Shown one piece after another: positions 5,590 through 6,126 of a DNA stretch of 6,126 bases (positions are counted from its first letter, which is position 1; each line of letters begins with the position of its first letter). The stretch lies in the NCBI RefSeq assembly GCF_019402445.1, contig NZ_SRZM01000011.1, positions 1 to 6,126 on the forward strand, written 5' to 3'. Under the pieces are notes generated by a model that was given only the letters and a program-made list of their open reading frames with translations, ran no database searches and was not told the origin of the DNA. The position numbers and the translations under genes were made by a program. Source of the stretch: Brachyspira pilosicoli (GTDB lineage Bacteria; Spirochaetota; Brachyspiria; Brachyspirales; Brachyspiraceae).

Positions 5590-6126
5590 TTATTTTATGC
5601 CGTCTTCTGGAAATATCATATAAATCTTAGATAATTTTTGTAATACCTTTTGAACTTCTGCTGGGTTATAAACAGCAAATACAGGAATATCGCCATTTAT
5701 TAAATCAGATATAGCTAAAAAAGAAGAACTAAAAAATATTCTATAATCTCTTCTTGCAGAACCAGGACCGTTTCCTATATTATGGTCATTTAATATGTAG
5801 GCTTTATATCCAACATCTGTTTTATAATATCCTACTCTCACAGTTCTTGGTATATACTCGCCATAATTTGGAAAATAAGCTCTGTATTCATTTAATAATA
5901 CTCTATAATATTCACCATTTTGCGGTATTAAAGGGTCATATATGTATAATGCATAATCTTCCTCTTTGAAAGAAGTTGGAGGATTATAAGTACCGTTTGT
6001 ATAATCTTTATAGTCTTTGTAATCTATAGTTTCAGATATTTTGTTTGCTTCAAAAGTTTCTTTTATATTTCCATCTTGATATACATTTACAATAATTTTA
6101 TTTTCGCTTATATCAAAGTTTATTAC
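5590..6126 (-). CDS. unrecognised protein, C-terminal part only (runs off the right edge)
   Basis: The frame stays open from the stop (TAA at 5590-5592) to the end of the window, giving at least 178 residues; no start can be assigned. The GTG at 5841 is an internal valine, not a start: reading on upstream gives a continuous sequence of similar composition. The visible part is rich in Tyr, Asn, Asp and Ile, has no membrane helix and no cysteine, and includes a short repeat (DYKDYKDYTNGTYN), then a Tyr-rich segment (YALYIYDPL, EYYRVLLNEYRAYFP) and a Gly/Arg stretch (GNGPGSARRDYRIFF). The end contains a helical segment (PAEVQKVLQKLSKIYMIFP). I know no family with this pattern; a secreted or surface protein is possible by composition, but the N-terminus that would show a signal peptide is outside the window. 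Confidence 0.75.
   Translation of the reverse strand, partial: VINFDISENKIIVNVYQDGNIKETFEANKISETIDYKDYKDYTNGTYNPPTSFKEEDYALYIYDPLIPQNGEYYRVLLNEYRAYFPNYGEYIPRTVRVGYYKTDVGYKAYILNDHNIGNGPGSARRDYRIFFSSSFLAISDLINGDIPVFAVYNPAEVQKVLQKLSKIYMIFPEDGIK

Noticed and set aside
5590..5841. A separate 83-residue gene starting at 5841
   Set aside because: The 'start' is a GTG within a frame that stays open to the window edge, and the upstream translation continues without a break in composition.

Overview
The window is a very A+T-rich stretch of bacterial chromosome (by eye well under 35% G+C, with intergenic gaps almost pure A/T). It holds ordinary housekeeping genes plus two genes I cannot name. The base composition, codon use (TTA, AAA, ATA, AGA preferred), AAAGGAG-type ribosome binding sites and gene set would fit an anaerobic spirochaete such as Brachyspira. 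That genus guess comes from general impression, not from a database match; a low-GC Firmicute or fusobacterium is not excluded.

Layout from left to right. Positions 1-33 may be the last codons of a gene that lies outside the window. An A/T-rich leader with weak promoter candidates precedes fabD (214-1122, +), the malonyl-CoA:ACP transacylase of fatty acid synthesis. A hairpin at 1151-1179 separates it from the convergent ahpC (1204-1767, -), a typical 2-Cys peroxiredoxin with a good promoter of its own. Upstream of ahpC on the same strand are purH (1883-3412, -), the bifunctional last-two-steps enzyme of IMP synthesis, which also has its own promoter, and a YihY/BrkB-family membrane protein (3514-5133, -). 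The YihY-like protein is much longer than the basic family because it carries an extra extracytoplasmic loop and a cytoplasmic winged-helix tail resembling Rrf2.

On the + strand a tRNA-Leu(UAG) gene (5185-5265) sits alone between the start of the yihY-like gene and the end of a small minus-strand gene (5273-5533) encoding a one-helix membrane protein with a four-cysteine zinc-ribbon-like module. Upstream of that is the 3' part of an unrecognised protein gene (5590-6126, -) that runs off the right edge; its start is not in the window.

The minus-strand genes are not a single obvious pathway: peroxide defence, purine synthesis and a membrane protein each appear to have separate promoters or gaps of about 100 bp. 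I see no mobile element, CRISPR array, phage gene, toxin-antitoxin pair or riboswitch. The most unusual items are the domain composition of the YihY-like protein, the small zinc-ribbon membrane protein with its GTG start, and the strand-asymmetric terminator between fabD and ahpC. I do not find good evidence for a new multi-gene system here.
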